Origin: an uncultured SAR116 cluster alpha proteobacterium
Lineage (GTDB): Bacteria > Pseudomonadota > Alphaproteobacteria > Puniceispirillales > Puniceispirillaceae
Reading direction: 5' to 3'
Assembly: GCA_902625725.1 (NCBI GenBank)
Contig: CACOCY010000015.1
Location: forward strand, 1 to 43,151
DNA: 43,151 nucleotides
The notes beneath the pieces were generated by a model. It saw nothing but the letters and a program-made list of their open reading frames with translations, did not search any database and was not told the origin of the DNA. Shown piece by piece: positions 26,206 through 35,151 of the stretch. Both the position numbers and the translations under genes were made by a program. Numbering within the stretch: position 1 is the first letter of the stretch; every line of letters starts with the position of its first letter.

Positions 26206-26824
26206 TTACGAAAAAAATAGTGCTGCGATTTATAAAGAATCATTTGCAACAATACGTGCTGAAACTGATTTATCAGCATTTACAACTGAAGAAGAAATTA
26301 TTGCAGTTCGTATGATACATGCTTCAGGCATGATAGAGCTTGCACATTCCATTCAATTTTCTTCTGAATTTGCTGCCGTAGCTCGAGCTGCTTTAGATAA
26401 AGGAGCCCCTATATTGTGCGACACAAAAATGGTTAGTGAGGGTATCACACGTGCGAGACTTTCAAAAAGCAATAAAATAATTTGTACATTACAAGACGCT
26501 TCAGTCAACGCAATGGCAATTAAAGCTGGTAATACTAGATCTGCTGTTGCTGTTGAGTTATGGCGTCCATACTTGGAGGGTGCATTAGTTGCAATTGGAA
26601 ATGCACCAACTGCTTTATTTCATCTGTTAAATTTACTCCAAAACTCAGATTACCCCCGGCCTGCTGCAATTATTGGATGTCCAGTTGGATTTGTAGGTGC
26701 ACTTGAGAGCAAAGAGGCATTAATGTTATCAGCGCCTGTGCCTTACTGTATTACCACTGGTAGACTTGGGGGTAGCGCTATTACAGTAGCTGCCATAAAT
26801 GCCCTCGCTAGCAGTGTTGAATAG
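26195..26824 (+). CDS. cobH: Precorrin-8X methylmutase
   Basis: The enzyme moves the C-11 methyl group to C-12 to give hydrogenobyrinic acid. The 209 residues carry the active-site His42 in VRMIHASGMIEL, the segment ILCDTKMVSEGI near 94-105, and APTALFHLLNLL near 160. A C-terminal IIGCPVGFVGALESKEAL and TTGRLGGSAITVAAINAL complete the family pattern. It overlaps cobG by 11 bases, a sign of translational coupling. Confidence 0.95.
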   Translation: MPFNYEKNSAAIYKESFATIRAETDLSAFTTEEEIIAVRMIHASGMIELAHSIQFSSEFAAVARAALDKGAPILCDTKMVSEGITRARLSKSNKIICTLQDASVNAMAIKAGNTRSAVAVELWRPYLEGALVAIGNAPTALFHLLNLLQNSDYPRPAAIIGCPVGFVGALESKEALMLSAPVPYCITTGRLGGSAITVAAINALASSVE

Positions 26825-26833
26825 AATAATCAG

Positions 26834-27592
26834 GTGAAAAACCCGAATGACACAAGCCAAATGAATACAAAAGGCACAATTTATGGCGTTGGGCTTGGCC
26901 CTGGTGCAACGGATTTATTAAGCATGAGGGCATACAAGCTAGTATGCGAAGCAAGACATATTGCTTTTTTCAAAAAGGCTGGACGTGTAGGCCATGCTTG
27001 GCAAATCGCTAGCCCTTTGTTATCTAAGAATGTGACAGAATTCCCAATGGAATATCCAATTACAACTGAGATATCAGTATCCGATCCACGTTATAATAAA
27101 ATTTTATCTGACTTTTATAAAGAATGTTGTGAGCATATTTTATCCTTGTCACATTCTGGGAAAGATGTAGTAATTTTATGTGAGGGAGACCCTTTTTTTT
27201 ACGGTTCTTTTATGCATATATACTCCCGTGTAAAAGATAAATGTCCCGTTGAAATCGTACCTGCAATTACCGGCATGTCAGCTGCCTGGGCAGCTACAAA
27301 AGTACCTATAAGTTGGGGGGATGATATCCTCACTATTTTGATGGGGACTCTAGATGCAGCCATTCTTGAAAACCAATTACGAGATACTGATGCAGCTGTT
27401 ATAATGAAAATCGGGCGTTATTTACCAAAAATCAAACAAGCACTTAAGAAAACGAGGCGGTTTGATGATGCATTCATTGTGGAATATGCAGCTATGGCTA
27501 AGCAACGGGCACTACCATTATCGGACTATGGCGCAGAACACGCACCTTATTTTTCCATTATCATATTACACGGAAAGGGCAGAAGACCATGA
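26834..27592 (+). CDS. cobI: Precorrin-2 C20-methyltransferase
   Basis: The SAM-dependent enzyme methylates precorrin-2 at C-20 to give precorrin-3A. The 252 residues show the corrin methyltransferase pattern: GVGLGPGATDLLSMRAYKL at the start, LCEGDPFFYGSFMHIY near 116-131, VPAITGMSAAWAATKVPI near 144-161, and a VEYAAMAKQ segment near the end. The start is uncertain. The GTG at 26834 gives the longest frame, but an ATG at 26861 would give a more typical short N-terminus, and neither has a convincing ribosome site. It overlaps cobJ by 4 bases. Confidence 0.93.
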   Translation: MKNPNDTSQMNTKGTIYGVGLGPGATDLLSMRAYKLVCEARHIAFFKKAGRVGHAWQIASPLLSKNVTEFPMEYPITTEISVSDPRYNKILSDFYKECCEHILSLSHSGKDVVILCEGDPFFYGSFMHIYSRVKDKCPVEIVPAITGMSAAWAATKVPISWGDDILTILMGTLDAAILENQLRDTDAAVIMKIGRYLPKIKQALKKTRRFDDAFIVEYAAMAKQRALPLSDYGAEHAPYFSIIILHGKGRRP

Positions 27593-28353
27593 GTGGAAGA
27601 GTAATAGTTGTTGGCCTTGGTCCTGGCGATCCCAATCAAATAACACCGCAGGTAGCACATGCCATAAATCAGGCAACAGATGTAATCGGCTATTTCCCCT
27701 ATGTAGCGAGAATCAATCCAAAAAAAAGTGTCAAATTACACCCCTCAGGTAATAGGGTCGAGATAGAGCGGGCAGAGCATGCCTTGGCTTTGGCACATGA
27801 AGGGAGCAAAGTTTTAATAGTATCATCAGGTGACCCAGGTATATTTGCCATGGCTGCCGCTCTATTTGAGGCATTAGAAAAAAATCTTTCAAGATGGCAG
27901 AATATAGATATTGAAATACTGCCCGGAATTACAGCGATGATCGCTGCTGCTGCAAGGGTTGGCGCCCCTCTTGGACACGATTTTTGTGCCATTAATCTAA
28001 GTGATAATCTAAAACCTTGGTCTATTATTGATAAGCGAATTCGAATGGCACTGGCAGCAGATTTTGTAATAGCTTTTTATAATCCACGCTCAAAATCGCG
28101 TCCAAAGGGATTTGAGAAAACCCTTACATTACTGCAATCACATTGCGAGCCAGAAAGGCCAGTCATTTTTGCAAGAGCACTCTCAACAAACAAAGAAAAA
28201 TTGCAGATAGTGCCTATCCGCAAAGTTACAGCGGAAATGGCTGATATGAGAACTGTTGTTATTTTTGGCTCAAGCCAAACCCGAATTGTTAAGCAGAATG
28301 AGCGAGAATGGGCTTACACACCTCGCTTTTATCCTGACAAAGATATCCATTGA
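27589..28353 (+). CDS. cobJ: Precorrin-3B C17-methyltransferase
   Basis: The enzyme methylates C-17 and catalyses ring contraction to precorrin-4. The 254 residues start with VVGLGPGDPNQITPQVAHAI and contain VSSGDPGIFAMAAALFEAL, LPGITAMIAAAARVGAPLGH and FYNPRSKSRPKGF, all characteristic of CobJ/CbiH. It is the last gene of the cobW-to-cobJ run. Its final 25 bases overlap the convergent cobK gene, so the two 3' ends share DNA. Confidence 0.95.
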   Translation: MSGRVIVVGLGPGDPNQITPQVAHAINQATDVIGYFPYVARINPKKSVKLHPSGNRVEIERAEHALALAHEGSKVLIVSSGDPGIFAMAAALFEALEKNLSRWQNIDIEILPGITAMIAAAARVGAPLGHDFCAINLSDNLKPWSIIDKRIRMALAADFVIAFYNPRSKSRPKGFEKTLTLLQSHCEPERPVIFARALSTNKEKLQIVPIRKVTAEMADMRTVVIFGSSQTRIVKQNEREWAYTPRFYPDKDIH

Positions 28354-29069
28354 ACCACCTCCTCTGGATTATAAAATGTTAGCCTATCTGAGATTACAGG
28401 CCTTTCAATCATTATAACTTTTATTTTTAATTGACGGGCTGCTTCAATCTTTGCATAGGCAGCATTGCCCCCAGAATTTTTTGCAACCATCAAGTCAATT
28501 TTATATTTGGATAAGAGTAATTTGTCTTGATTTGTTGTAAAAGGCCCACGCGAAACTTCAATTACTTGATTTGTAAAAGCGGGAGGTTCTAAAGGCCTAT
28601 CTACAAGGCGCAACAGATAAAAATGCTGAGGATTTTTATAAAAATGAGCTAAATGCATACGCCCAATAGCAAGCATGACGCGCTTTGGATTACAATCAAG
28701 CGCAGCTGCAGCTGTCTTGATATCAGGCACCGTATACCAGTTATCTGTTTTTTGTTTTTGCCATTGTGGACGCGTCAGTGCAGCAAATGGTATATTTGTG
28801 TTCTGACTGGCTAAAATGGCATTCTGACTGATCTGTTCTGCAAATGGATGTGTTGCATCTACAAGGTGCGTAATACCATTGGAGATAATGTAAGAGGTAA
28901 GGCCATCTACTCCGCCAAAGCCACCAATTCGTTTTTGAATTGGTTGTTGACGGATACGTTCAACACGCCCAGCATAAGATATAGTGGCGTTAAATTCTGT
29001 TTTAGAGATAAGATGTGCTAAGGATGATGCTTCAGATGTACCCCCTAGTATTAAGAGATTTTGTCGCAT
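28329..29069 (-). CDS. cobK: Precorrin-6A reductase
   Basis: The NADPH-dependent enzyme reduces precorrin-6A to dihydro-precorrin-6. The 246 residues begin at MRQNLLILGGTSEA, which carries the N-terminal nucleotide-binding Gly-rich loop. Later segments LVDATHPFAEQISQNA (near 80) and VAKNSGGNAAYAKIEAAR (near 200) are CobK/CbiJ hallmarks. A longer frame from 29123 is rejected because it would add 18 residues before the Rossmann strand and lie over cobL. An AAGGG ribosome site sits about 10 bases upstream of the ATG at 29069. That ATG overlaps the divergent cobL start within one CATG. Confidence 0.93.
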   Translation of the reverse strand: MRQNLLILGGTSEASSLAHLISKTEFNATISYAGRVERIRQQPIQKRIGGFGGVDGLTSYIISNGITHLVDATHPFAEQISQNAILASQNTNIPFAALTRPQWQKQKTDNWYTVPDIKTAAAALDCNPKRVMLAIGRMHLAHFYKNPQHFYLLRLVDRPLEPPAFTNQVIEVSRGPFTTNQDKLLLSKYKIDLMVAKNSGGNAAYAKIEAARQLKIKVIMIERPVISDRLTFYNPEEVVQWISLSG

Positions 29070-30276
29070 GAAAAATGACCCTTGGTTAATCATTATTGGC
29101 ATGGATAGCGGCGGTTTTGACAATCTGTCAACGAACGCTAAAAACTATATTACCTCTGCTCGCTATATTATAGGCCCAACGCGTCACTTGTCTATGCTAC
29201 CTGACTGTGGTGCGAGTTTAGTTGACTGGCCTATACCCTTTTCTGAGGGATTAGAAATGTTGCTTACGAGACGTGGCCAGCCATCAGTTATGCTTACCTC
29301 TGGCGACCCGTTTTGGTTTGGTGCAGGTGCAAAAATCACATCACATCTCTCTCCTGATGAATGGCTCGCACTTCCAAGCCTTAGTTGTTTTTCTCTCTGT
29401 GCTGCTGAACTGGGCTGGCCGTTGGAGAAAACTCTTTGCCTCGGTTTACACGCTAAACCTATTTCGAGATTGCGCCCACATCTTGTCCCAAACCGGAAAA
29501 TAATTGCAACCGTGCGAGATGGCTCATCTGTGAGAGAGCTTGCCTCATATCTTGTCAAAACAGGGTTTGAAAAAACACGCATCACATGCCTTGAGTCACT
29601 TGGAGGAGCTGAACAAAAAATAACACAAAAACGGGCCTGTAAAATGGAAGAGGTTGAGTGTTTGCATCCTGTTATGGTCGGTCTAGAAATTGCAGGAAAT
29701 GGAGAGGTGATGCAAGCAAGTTCAGGCCTGCCGGATAGCTGGTTCATTCATGATGGTCAAATTACTAAGCAAGCTATAAGAGCGTTTACTCTTTCATCAT
29801 TAGCGCCCAGAGCAGGAGAGCACTTATGGGATTTAGGCGCAGGCTCTGGCTCAATAAGTATAGAATGGTTGCTATCTGGTCCTTTAATGAAGGCAACAGC
29901 GGTTGAAAAACAACCAAACCGTATCGACAATATAAAACAAAATGCAACTACACTCGGTGTTGACCATCTAGTGGTGGTAGAGTCGAATATAATTGACGCG
30001 ATATATGAACTTGAAAAACCCGATTGCATTTTTATAGGAGGGGGGCTAAGTGAGGAGTTGCTGGATTTGTTATGGATGTATATCAGCGACGGTACGCGGG
30101 TTGTTGCGAATGGTGTTACAATAGAGACAGATAGACTACTTACGTCAATACAGCCACGTTTTGGCGGCAGTATTCAAAGACTTGAAATATCCAATCTTCA
30201 AGGCATAGGTACGATGCATGGCTGGAAAGCAAGCTTCCCTATCACGCAATGGATAGTAAAAAAAGGATATTCCTAA
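29068..30276 (+). CDS. cobL: Precorrin-6Y C5,15-methyltransferase (decarboxylating), CbiE-CbiT fusion
   Basis: The bifunctional SAM enzyme methylates C-5 and C-15 and decarboxylates the acetate side chain to give precorrin-8X. The 402 residues contain an N-terminal CbiE domain (about 1-200: LIIIGMDSGGFDNL, MLTSGDPFWFGAGAK, SCFSLCAAELGWPLE) and a C-terminal CbiT domain (about 215-402) with SAM motif LWDLGAGSGSISIEW and IFIGGGLSEELL. The start at 29068 gives the standard CbiE N-terminus; an upstream in-frame ATG at 28984 lies inside cobK. An AAGAGA lies upstream as a modest ribosome site. It opens the second plus-strand cob operon. Confidence 0.94.
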   Translation: MKNDPWLIIIGMDSGGFDNLSTNAKNYITSARYIIGPTRHLSMLPDCGASLVDWPIPFSEGLEMLLTRRGQPSVMLTSGDPFWFGAGAKITSHLSPDEWLALPSLSCFSLCAAELGWPLEKTLCLGLHAKPISRLRPHLVPNRKIIATVRDGSSVRELASYLVKTGFEKTRITCLESLGGAEQKITQKRACKMEEVECLHPVMVGLEIAGNGEVMQASSGLPDSWFIHDGQITKQAIRAFTLSSLAPRAGEHLWDLGAGSGSISIEWLLSGPLMKATAVEKQPNRIDNIKQNATTLGVDHLVVVESNIIDAIYELEKPDCIFIGGGLSEELLDLLWMYISDGTRVVANGVTIETDRLLTSIQPRFGGSIQRLEISNLQGIGTMHGWKASFPITQWIVKKGYS

Positions 30277-30279
30277 ATA

Positions 30280-30657
30280 ATGAGTTGGCTTTTCATTATT
30301 GGATGTGGTTTTCGACAAAACGCCTCAATTGAAAGTTTTGAATCCGCATTGTCAAAACTTCCTAATGTAGATTATTACTCTGGAATTTGTGCGCCTGAGG
30401 ATAAGCTCACACATGACGCATTGTGTGCTTTTGCAAAAAAGCTGGTGCTTCCTATCTACGGAATTAAATCGGACGCCATTGTGAGCGCGGCAACATATTC
30501 ACAGTCAGAAAAGATTTTTGAAGTAAGACGTACTGGAAGTGTTGCAGAAGCAGCTGCTCTTGCTTTTTTTAAAGCGCCGGCTAGGTTAATAGCCGCACGA
30601 GCTATATCAAATGATAGACAAGCAGTTTGTGCGATTGCAAAGGGGAAAAATTTATGA
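30280..30657 (+). CDS. cobE: CobE, CbiG C-terminal-like cobalamin biosynthesis protein
   Basis: The product is 125 residues related to the C-terminal domain of CbiG. It opens with [22 protein letters not shown] and has the segment [12 protein letters not shown] near 87-98. These match the GxGxR...S and S-V-A-EAAAL motifs of CobE/CbiG. In aerobic cobalamin synthesizers CobE is small and stand-alone. Its catalytic role is not well settled, and an intermediate-handling role is suggested. It lies 3 bases after cobL, and its stop overlaps the cobM start as ATGA. Confidence 0.9.
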   Translation: MSWLFIIGCGFRQNASIESFESALSKLPNVDYYSGICAPEDKLTHDALCAFAKKLVLPIYGIKSDAIVSAATYSQSEKIFEVRRTGSVAEAAALAFFKAPARLIAARAISNDRQAVCAIAKGKNL

Positions 30658-31430
30658 CAGTACATTTCATAGGAGCTGGTCCAGGGGCGCCTGATCTTCT
30701 TACTATAAGGGGGCAGAAAATTATCTCTGAATGTCAAGTGTGTCTATATGCTGGCTCCCTTATCCCAAAAGAAATATTGGCATATTGTCCAAGTAACGCA
30801 ACCATTATTAATACTGCCTTACTTGACCTTGATGAGATTATAGAAGAATGCAAAAATGCAACAGAAATGGGTCGTGACGTGGCACGCCTTCATTCAGGTG
30901 ATCCTTCAATCTGGTCAGCCATGGGGGAGCAAATCAGACGTTTAAGAGAAGCCAATATAGATGTATCGATTACGCCCGGAGTTCCAAGCTTTGCAGCTGC
31001 CTCAGCCTCTCTTGGAACAGAACTTACTCTTCCTGGATTGGTCCAATCTGTCATTCTTACCAGAACCCAAGGGCGGGCTTCTGCTATGCCAGACACTGAA
31101 AGCCTCGAAAATTTTGCCGAAACACGCGCAACTTTGGTTATTCACTTATCTATTCACAATTTGACCTATATTACAAAGACACTTATTCCTATTTATGGAG
31201 CAGATTGTCCTGTTGCTATTGTTTATCGTGCTAGTTGGCCAGACCAGCAGATCATCAAAGGTGTATTATGTACAATAGAGAAAAAGGTGCCTAAAAAAAT
31301 GGAAAGAACAGCTATTATTTTTATAGGCAAATGCTTAGATAGCAATGAATTTAATAATAGCCGCCTTTACACATCTGACTATGTCCGCCGCTTTAGACCT
31401 AAGGCAGCTCAAGGAGGAAAAGAAGCATGA
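30654..31430 (+). CDS. cobM: Precorrin-4 C11-methyltransferase
   Basis: The SAM-dependent enzyme methylates precorrin-4 at C-11 to precorrin-5. The 258 residues begin [18 protein letters not shown] and contain [33 protein letters not shown] and [19 protein letters not shown]-like segments typical of CobM/CbiF. I choose the ATG at 30654, which overlaps the cobE stop by 4 bases and has an AAGGGG ribosome site. A frame starting at 30627 adds nine unlikely residues. The 3' end overlaps cobB by 4 bases. Confidence 0.95.
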   Translation: MTVHFIGAGPGAPDLLTIRGQKIISECQVCLYAGSLIPKEILAYCPSNATIINTALLDLDEIIEECKNATEMGRDVARLHSGDPSIWSAMGEQIRRLREANIDVSITPGVPSFAAASASLGTELTLPGLVQSVILTRTQGRASAMPDTESLENFAETRATLVIHLSIHNLTYITKTLIPIYGADCPVAIVYRASWPDQQIIKGVLCTIEKKVPKKMERTAIIFIGKCLDSNEFNNSRLYTSDYVRRFRPKAAQGGKEA

Positions 31431-32743
31431 ATTTGCCGCCAGGCTTGCTTATCTCTGCACCTACTTCTGGTGCTGGAAAGACAACAATTATGCTTGGGCT
31501 GTTGCGCGCTCTTTGCGAGCGTGGCCTTTCGGTTCAGCCGTTTAAATGTGGCCCCGACTATATTGATCCAGCCTTTCATCTAGTAGCCGCCGGTAGACCG
31601 TCATACAATCTTGACACCTGGGCCATGCCAGATGTGCTGATGCAAGAACTTGCTCTAAATAGCAAAGGTGCTTCTATTATTTTAGCTGAGGGCTCGATGG
31701 GATTATTTGACGGAGTTACTCAGAAAGGTGCCTTTGGCTATGGTTCAACAGCAGAAATAGCTCGTTTCTTTAATTGGCCTGTTATACTAGTGTTGGATAT
31801 TAGAGGCCAAGCCCAATCAGCTGCTGCCACCGCACTTGGATTTGCAAGCTATCAGAAAAATTTACCCTTTGCAGGTGTAATTTTAAATCGTGTGGCCAGC
31901 CCGCGACATGAAAAACTGACAAGAATCGGTATGGAAAAAGCAGGTATTGAAGTCTTAGGTGTATTACCAAAACGAGGAGACCTTGCATTACCAGAGCGGC
32001 ACTTAGGATTGACACAAGCGGTTGAACATCCAGATCTGAATAAGGCAATTTCCGGCTACGCCTCCTTTATAGCGGAGAATATGGACATAAATCGAATTAT
32101 TGAGCTAGCGCAATCATATGCTTTCGCAAAACCACTTCATAAAGCCTCAACTCCCCCACCTGGTCAGCATATTGGACTCGCACGTGATGAAGCTTTTTCC
32201 TTCACTTATCCACACTTATTGTCACATTGGCGAGAACAAGGCTCACAAATTTCTTATTTTTCTCCACTGCAAAATGAGCCCCCTAATCGCGATGCTGATG
32301 TAATCTGGTTGGCGGGAGGGTATCCCGAACTTCATGCTGGTAAGTTAGCAAATGCAGACAAATGCTTCGCTGCCATAAGGTTGCACGCTAAAACACGACC
32401 AGTCCATGGTGAATGTGGCGGATATATGGTGCTTGGTAAATCCTTGATTGATAAAGATGGTATAGCCCACGACATGCTTGGCCTGTTAGGGCTTGTGACA
32501 AGTTATGAAAAGCAAAAATTTCACTTAGGTTATCGTAAAGCAACTGTTATTTGTGATACCAAGCTATTCAAAAAAAATACATCCTGGAGAGGCCATGAAT
32601 TTCATTATAGCCAGATACTCTCACAGCCAGATGAAGCATTATTCAAGGTTGTAGATGCATCAGGTGAAGCAGTACAAGAAACCGGCTCTGTGCGAGGTCA
32701 AGTGACGGGAACATTTTTTCACTTAATTTCAAAGGCAAATTAA
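31427..32743 (+). CDS. cobB: Hydrogenobyrinic (cobyrinic) acid a,c-diamide synthase
   Basis: The ATP- and glutamine-dependent enzyme amidates the a and c side chains before cobalt insertion. The 438 residues have an N-terminal P-loop [11 protein letters not shown] (about 10-20), then [15 protein letters not shown] and [10 protein letters not shown]. The C-terminal glutamine amidotransferase domain has [10 protein letters not shown] and nucleophile Cys330 in [10 protein letters not shown], with His in GHEFHYSQ. In the aerobic pathway it supplies the substrate of CobN. It overlaps cobM, and cobA starts directly after its stop. Confidence 0.95.
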   Translation: MNLPPGLLISAPTSGAGKTTIMLGLLRALCERGLSVQPFKCGPDYIDPAFHLVAAGRPSYNLDTWAMPDVLMQELALNSKGASIILAEGSMGLFDGVTQKGAFGYGSTAEIARFFNWPVILVLDIRGQAQSAAATALGFASYQKNLPFAGVILNRVASPRHEKLTRIGMEKAGIEVLGVLPKRGDLALPERHLGLTQAVEHPDLNKAISGYASFIAENMDINRIIELAQSYAFAKPLHKASTPPPGQHIGLARDEAFSFTYPHLLSHWREQGSQISYFSPLQNEPPNRDADVIWLAGGYPELHAGKLANADKCFAAIRLHAKTRPVHGECGGYMVLGKSLIDKDGIAHDMLGLLGLVTSYEKQKFHLGYRKATVICDTKLFKKNTSWRGHEFHYSQILSQPDEALFKVVDASGEAVQETGSVRGQVTGTFFHLISKAN

Positions 32744-33481
32744 ATGACTGGTTTTGTTAGTTTTGTTGGCTCAGGGCCAGGTGACCCTGAATTATTAACT
32801 GTCAAAGCTGTTGATAGATTAAAAAAGGCTGATGCGATCCTATTTGACGATTTATCATCAGGCCCAATCTTGAAGTATGCCCGAAAAGATGCGGACCTTG
32901 TGGGTGTCGGAAAGCGTGCTAATCGACCATCCCCAAAACAGCATGCAGTTAGCCAGCTTCTAGTTGAATACGCGCAAAATGGGGGGCATATTGTCCGTCT
33001 AAAGTCAGGAGATTCAGGAATATTTGGTAGGTTGGAGGAGGAAATAATCGCGTTAAAAAGGGCTGGAATTGCTTATGAAATTATACCTGGTATATCCTCA
33101 GCCTTCGCAGCAGCAGCGCTAGCTGGCATTCCTTTAACAAGACGGCTTAGCGCAAGGCGCATTCAATTTATTACGGGGAGAGATATAAGAGGCAATTTAC
33201 CAAAGGATCTTAAACTTACAGCGCTTGCAGACCCAGCAGCCATCACTATTGTATTTATGGGAAAACAAACATTTGCTAAGATGCAGAAATTACTCAGGGA
33301 GAATGGTTTGCCAGAAGATACGCCTGCAATTCTTGCTGAGGCTGTCTCAACACCAAACCAGAAATTGGTAAAATCAACAATCAGTAAATTAGCGAAATCA
33401 TTAAAAAACGATACCTCCAAACACCCTGCTTTGATATTTTATGGACCAATAGCTGAAACGGATTTTACTGATGACAATTGA
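32744..33481 (+). CDS. cobA: Uroporphyrinogen-III C-methyltransferase
   Basis: The enzyme methylates uroporphyrinogen III at C-2 and C-7 to make precorrin-2, the entry point of the pathway. The 245 residues are a stand-alone SUMT without the CysG reductase/chelatase half. Motifs include FVGSGPGDPELLTVKAVDRL, LKSGDSGIFGRLEEEI, PGISSAFAAAALAGIPLTRR and IVFMGKQTF. The ATG follows the cobB stop without a gap, and its last 11 bases overlap cobF. Its location deep in the cob operon suggests dedication to cobalamin and not siroheme. Confidence 0.96.
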   Translation: MTGFVSFVGSGPGDPELLTVKAVDRLKKADAILFDDLSSGPILKYARKDADLVGVGKRANRPSPKQHAVSQLLVEYAQNGGHIVRLKSGDSGIFGRLEEEIIALKRAGIAYEIIPGISSAFAAAALAGIPLTRRLSARRIQFITGRDIRGNLPKDLKLTALADPAAITIVFMGKQTFAKMQKLLRENGLPEDTPAILAEAVSTPNQKLVKSTISKLAKSLKNDTSKHPALIFYGPIAETDFTDDN

Positions 33482-34256
33482 AATTTTTCTTGTAGGGATT
33501 GGGACAGGAAACCCAAGACATGTTACCCTCGAAGCAATTGACCACTTAAAATCATCAGATATTCTTATTATTCCAAGAAAAGAAGATTTTAAAAGTGACT
33601 TAGCCGATTTAAGATATCAAATTTGCAATAAATTTTTAGGTGAGGAGGCTCCTCCAATTTTTGAATTTAATTTTCCCACTCGAAATAATAAAAAAACCTA
33701 TATTGAGGCTGTAGATGAATGGCATGATGCCATTGCCAAAGTTTGGACTGACTGTATCGCAAATGCACAAAAAGCATTAAAAAAACGAGTTAAGTCGGTA
33801 GGACTTCTTATATGGGGCGACCCCTCATTATATGACAGCTCGTTGAGGATTGCCAAACGCCTTGAATCAACTCCAAACATCACAGTGATCCCTGGCGTTA
33901 CCTCGGTTCAGGCATTAACCGCTGCTCATAAAATAACAATTAACGAAATAGGAAAACCCTTCATTATAACGACGGGCCGCGAGATAACAAATTTTGGATT
34001 TCCAGGTGGAATTGATACAGCTTTTATTATGCTAGATGGCAATTGCTCGTTCACAACGTTAGAGCAGGAAATATATCACATTTGGTGGGGTGCCTATCTA
34101 GGAATGGAAAGTGAGATTCTTATCGAGGGCAAACTAAATGAGGTATCTGAGGTTATAGTGGAAACCAGAAAAAAGGCCCGTGAAGTGCATGGCTGGATCA
34201 TGGATAGTTATATGCTTAGGCGAGAAAAAAAAGTTGGCAAAATTGGCCCACTGTAA
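33471..34256 (+). CDS. cobF: Precorrin-6A synthase (deacetylating)
   Basis: The SAM enzyme methylates C-1 and removes the acetyl group to give precorrin-6A. It is specific to the aerobic pathway. The 261 residues start with IEIFLVGIGTGNPRHVTLEA. They include ILIIPRKEDFKSDLADLRYQ, LIWGDPSLYDSSLRIAKRL, TVIPGVTSVQALTAAHKI and IMLDGNCSF, typical of CobF. It overlaps the cobA end by 11 bases. The next gene (an SDR protein) begins inside or just after its 3' end in another frame. Confidence 0.94.
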   Translation: MTIEIFLVGIGTGNPRHVTLEAIDHLKSSDILIIPRKEDFKSDLADLRYQICNKFLGEEAPPIFEFNFPTRNNKKTYIEAVDEWHDAIAKVWTDCIANAQKALKKRVKSVGLLIWGDPSLYDSSLRIAKRLESTPNITVIPGVTSVQALTAAHKITINEIGKPFIITTGREITNFGFPGGIDTAFIMLDGNCSFTTLEQEIYHIWWGAYLGMESEILIEGKLNEVSEVIVETRKKAREVHGWIMDSYMLRREKKVGKIGPL

Positions 34257-35127
34257 TCGTTTGTTCATCTTTGGTCTTGGGTATGTCGGACAACATCTAG
34301 CAAATGCGCTTTATAAAAAGGGGTGGCATATTACAGGGACAACCAGAAATCCAGAAAAACTCAAACCTAAGCTACCAAGTGACTGGCAGATACTTAGATT
34401 TGAGGATGACAAGAAAATCTCTGGGTTATCCTCTCATCTTTCTAGTACAACTCATTTGATAACTACAATTTCGGCAATAACTGGATATGATCCAGTGATG
34501 CGTGTACACTCAGAAGACCTTCGTAGATACACAGGTTGGACTGGTTACATATCCGCTACATCTGTATATCCAACTCAAGAAAACGGTTTTATTGACGAGA
34601 CTGTATCAGCTGCCCCGGACACAAAAAGAGGTTTAGCAAGGTTAAAAGCAGAGCAAGAGTGGCAGGGGCTATGTAATGCAGAAATATTTAGAGTAGCTGG
34701 AATTTATGGGCCAGGACGAAATGCCATATTAGCTTTACTAGAGGGACGCGCCCAGATTATTGAAAAAACGGGACAGCTATCTAATCGAATTCATCAGGAG
34801 GATATTACAAATATTGTTATTGCAGCTATGGCAAAACCTCGTGCTCTGCGTATTATCAATTTATGTGACCAAGAACCAGCTGCACAAGGTGACGTAATAC
34901 GCTATGCAGCTGGGCTTCTTGGAATCACGCCTCCAGAACCAATTGCATTTGAAATGGCCGATTTAACGCCAATGGCGCGTTCATTTTATACATCTAAACG
35001 AAAAATAAGATCTATTATCACTGGTCCTGAACTTGGTGTTACGCTTAAATATCCAAACTATCGCGATGGATTAAAGTCCTTAATGGAAAGTGAAAAAAAA
35101 TTTCTAAGCAAAAATAAACCCTTTTAG
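34243..35127 (+). CDS. SDR-family NAD(P)-dependent epimerase/dehydratase-like protein
   Basis: The product is about 294 residues, an extended SDR-type protein. The Rossmann loop is RLFIFGLGYVGQHLANAL at the N-terminus. A strand ending HLITTISAITGYDP and the active-site-like ISATSVYPTQ follow, then a RLKAEQEW segment and IFRVAGIYGPGRNAI. It resembles the YeeZ-like group. The start is uncertain. I place it at a TTG (34243), because ATGs at 34180 and 34189 would translate an improbable N-terminus within cobF; TTGs at 34234 and 34261 are alternatives. It follows cobF in the same unit, but a cobalamin role is not established. Confidence 0.72.
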   Translation: MAHCNRLFIFGLGYVGQHLANALYKKGWHITGTTRNPEKLKPKLPSDWQILRFEDDKKISGLSSHLSSTTHLITTISAITGYDPVMRVHSEDLRRYTGWTGYISATSVYPTQENGFIDETVSAAPDTKRGLARLKAEQEWQGLCNAEIFRVAGIYGPGRNAILALLEGRAQIIEKTGQLSNRIHQEDITNIVIAAMAKPRALRIINLCDQEPAAQGDVIRYAAGLLGITPPEPIAFEMADLTPMARSFYTSKRKIRSIITGPELGVTLKYPNYRDGLKSLMESEKKFLSKNKPF

Positions 35128-35151
35128 AACCGACACACTAAATGTGAAAAA

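Noticed and set aside
28984-29067. Longer cobL starting at 28984
   Set aside because: The extra 28 residues are encoded inside cobK and do not resemble a CbiE N-terminus.
29070-29123. Longer cobK starting at 29123
   Set aside because: The extension lies over the cobL start region and precedes the N-terminal Rossmann strand that normally begins the protein.
29184-29747. 187-codon open frame antisense to cobL
   Set aside because: It lies wholly within the CbiE half of cobL, which has strong family motifs. No domain or ribosome site supports the antisense frame.
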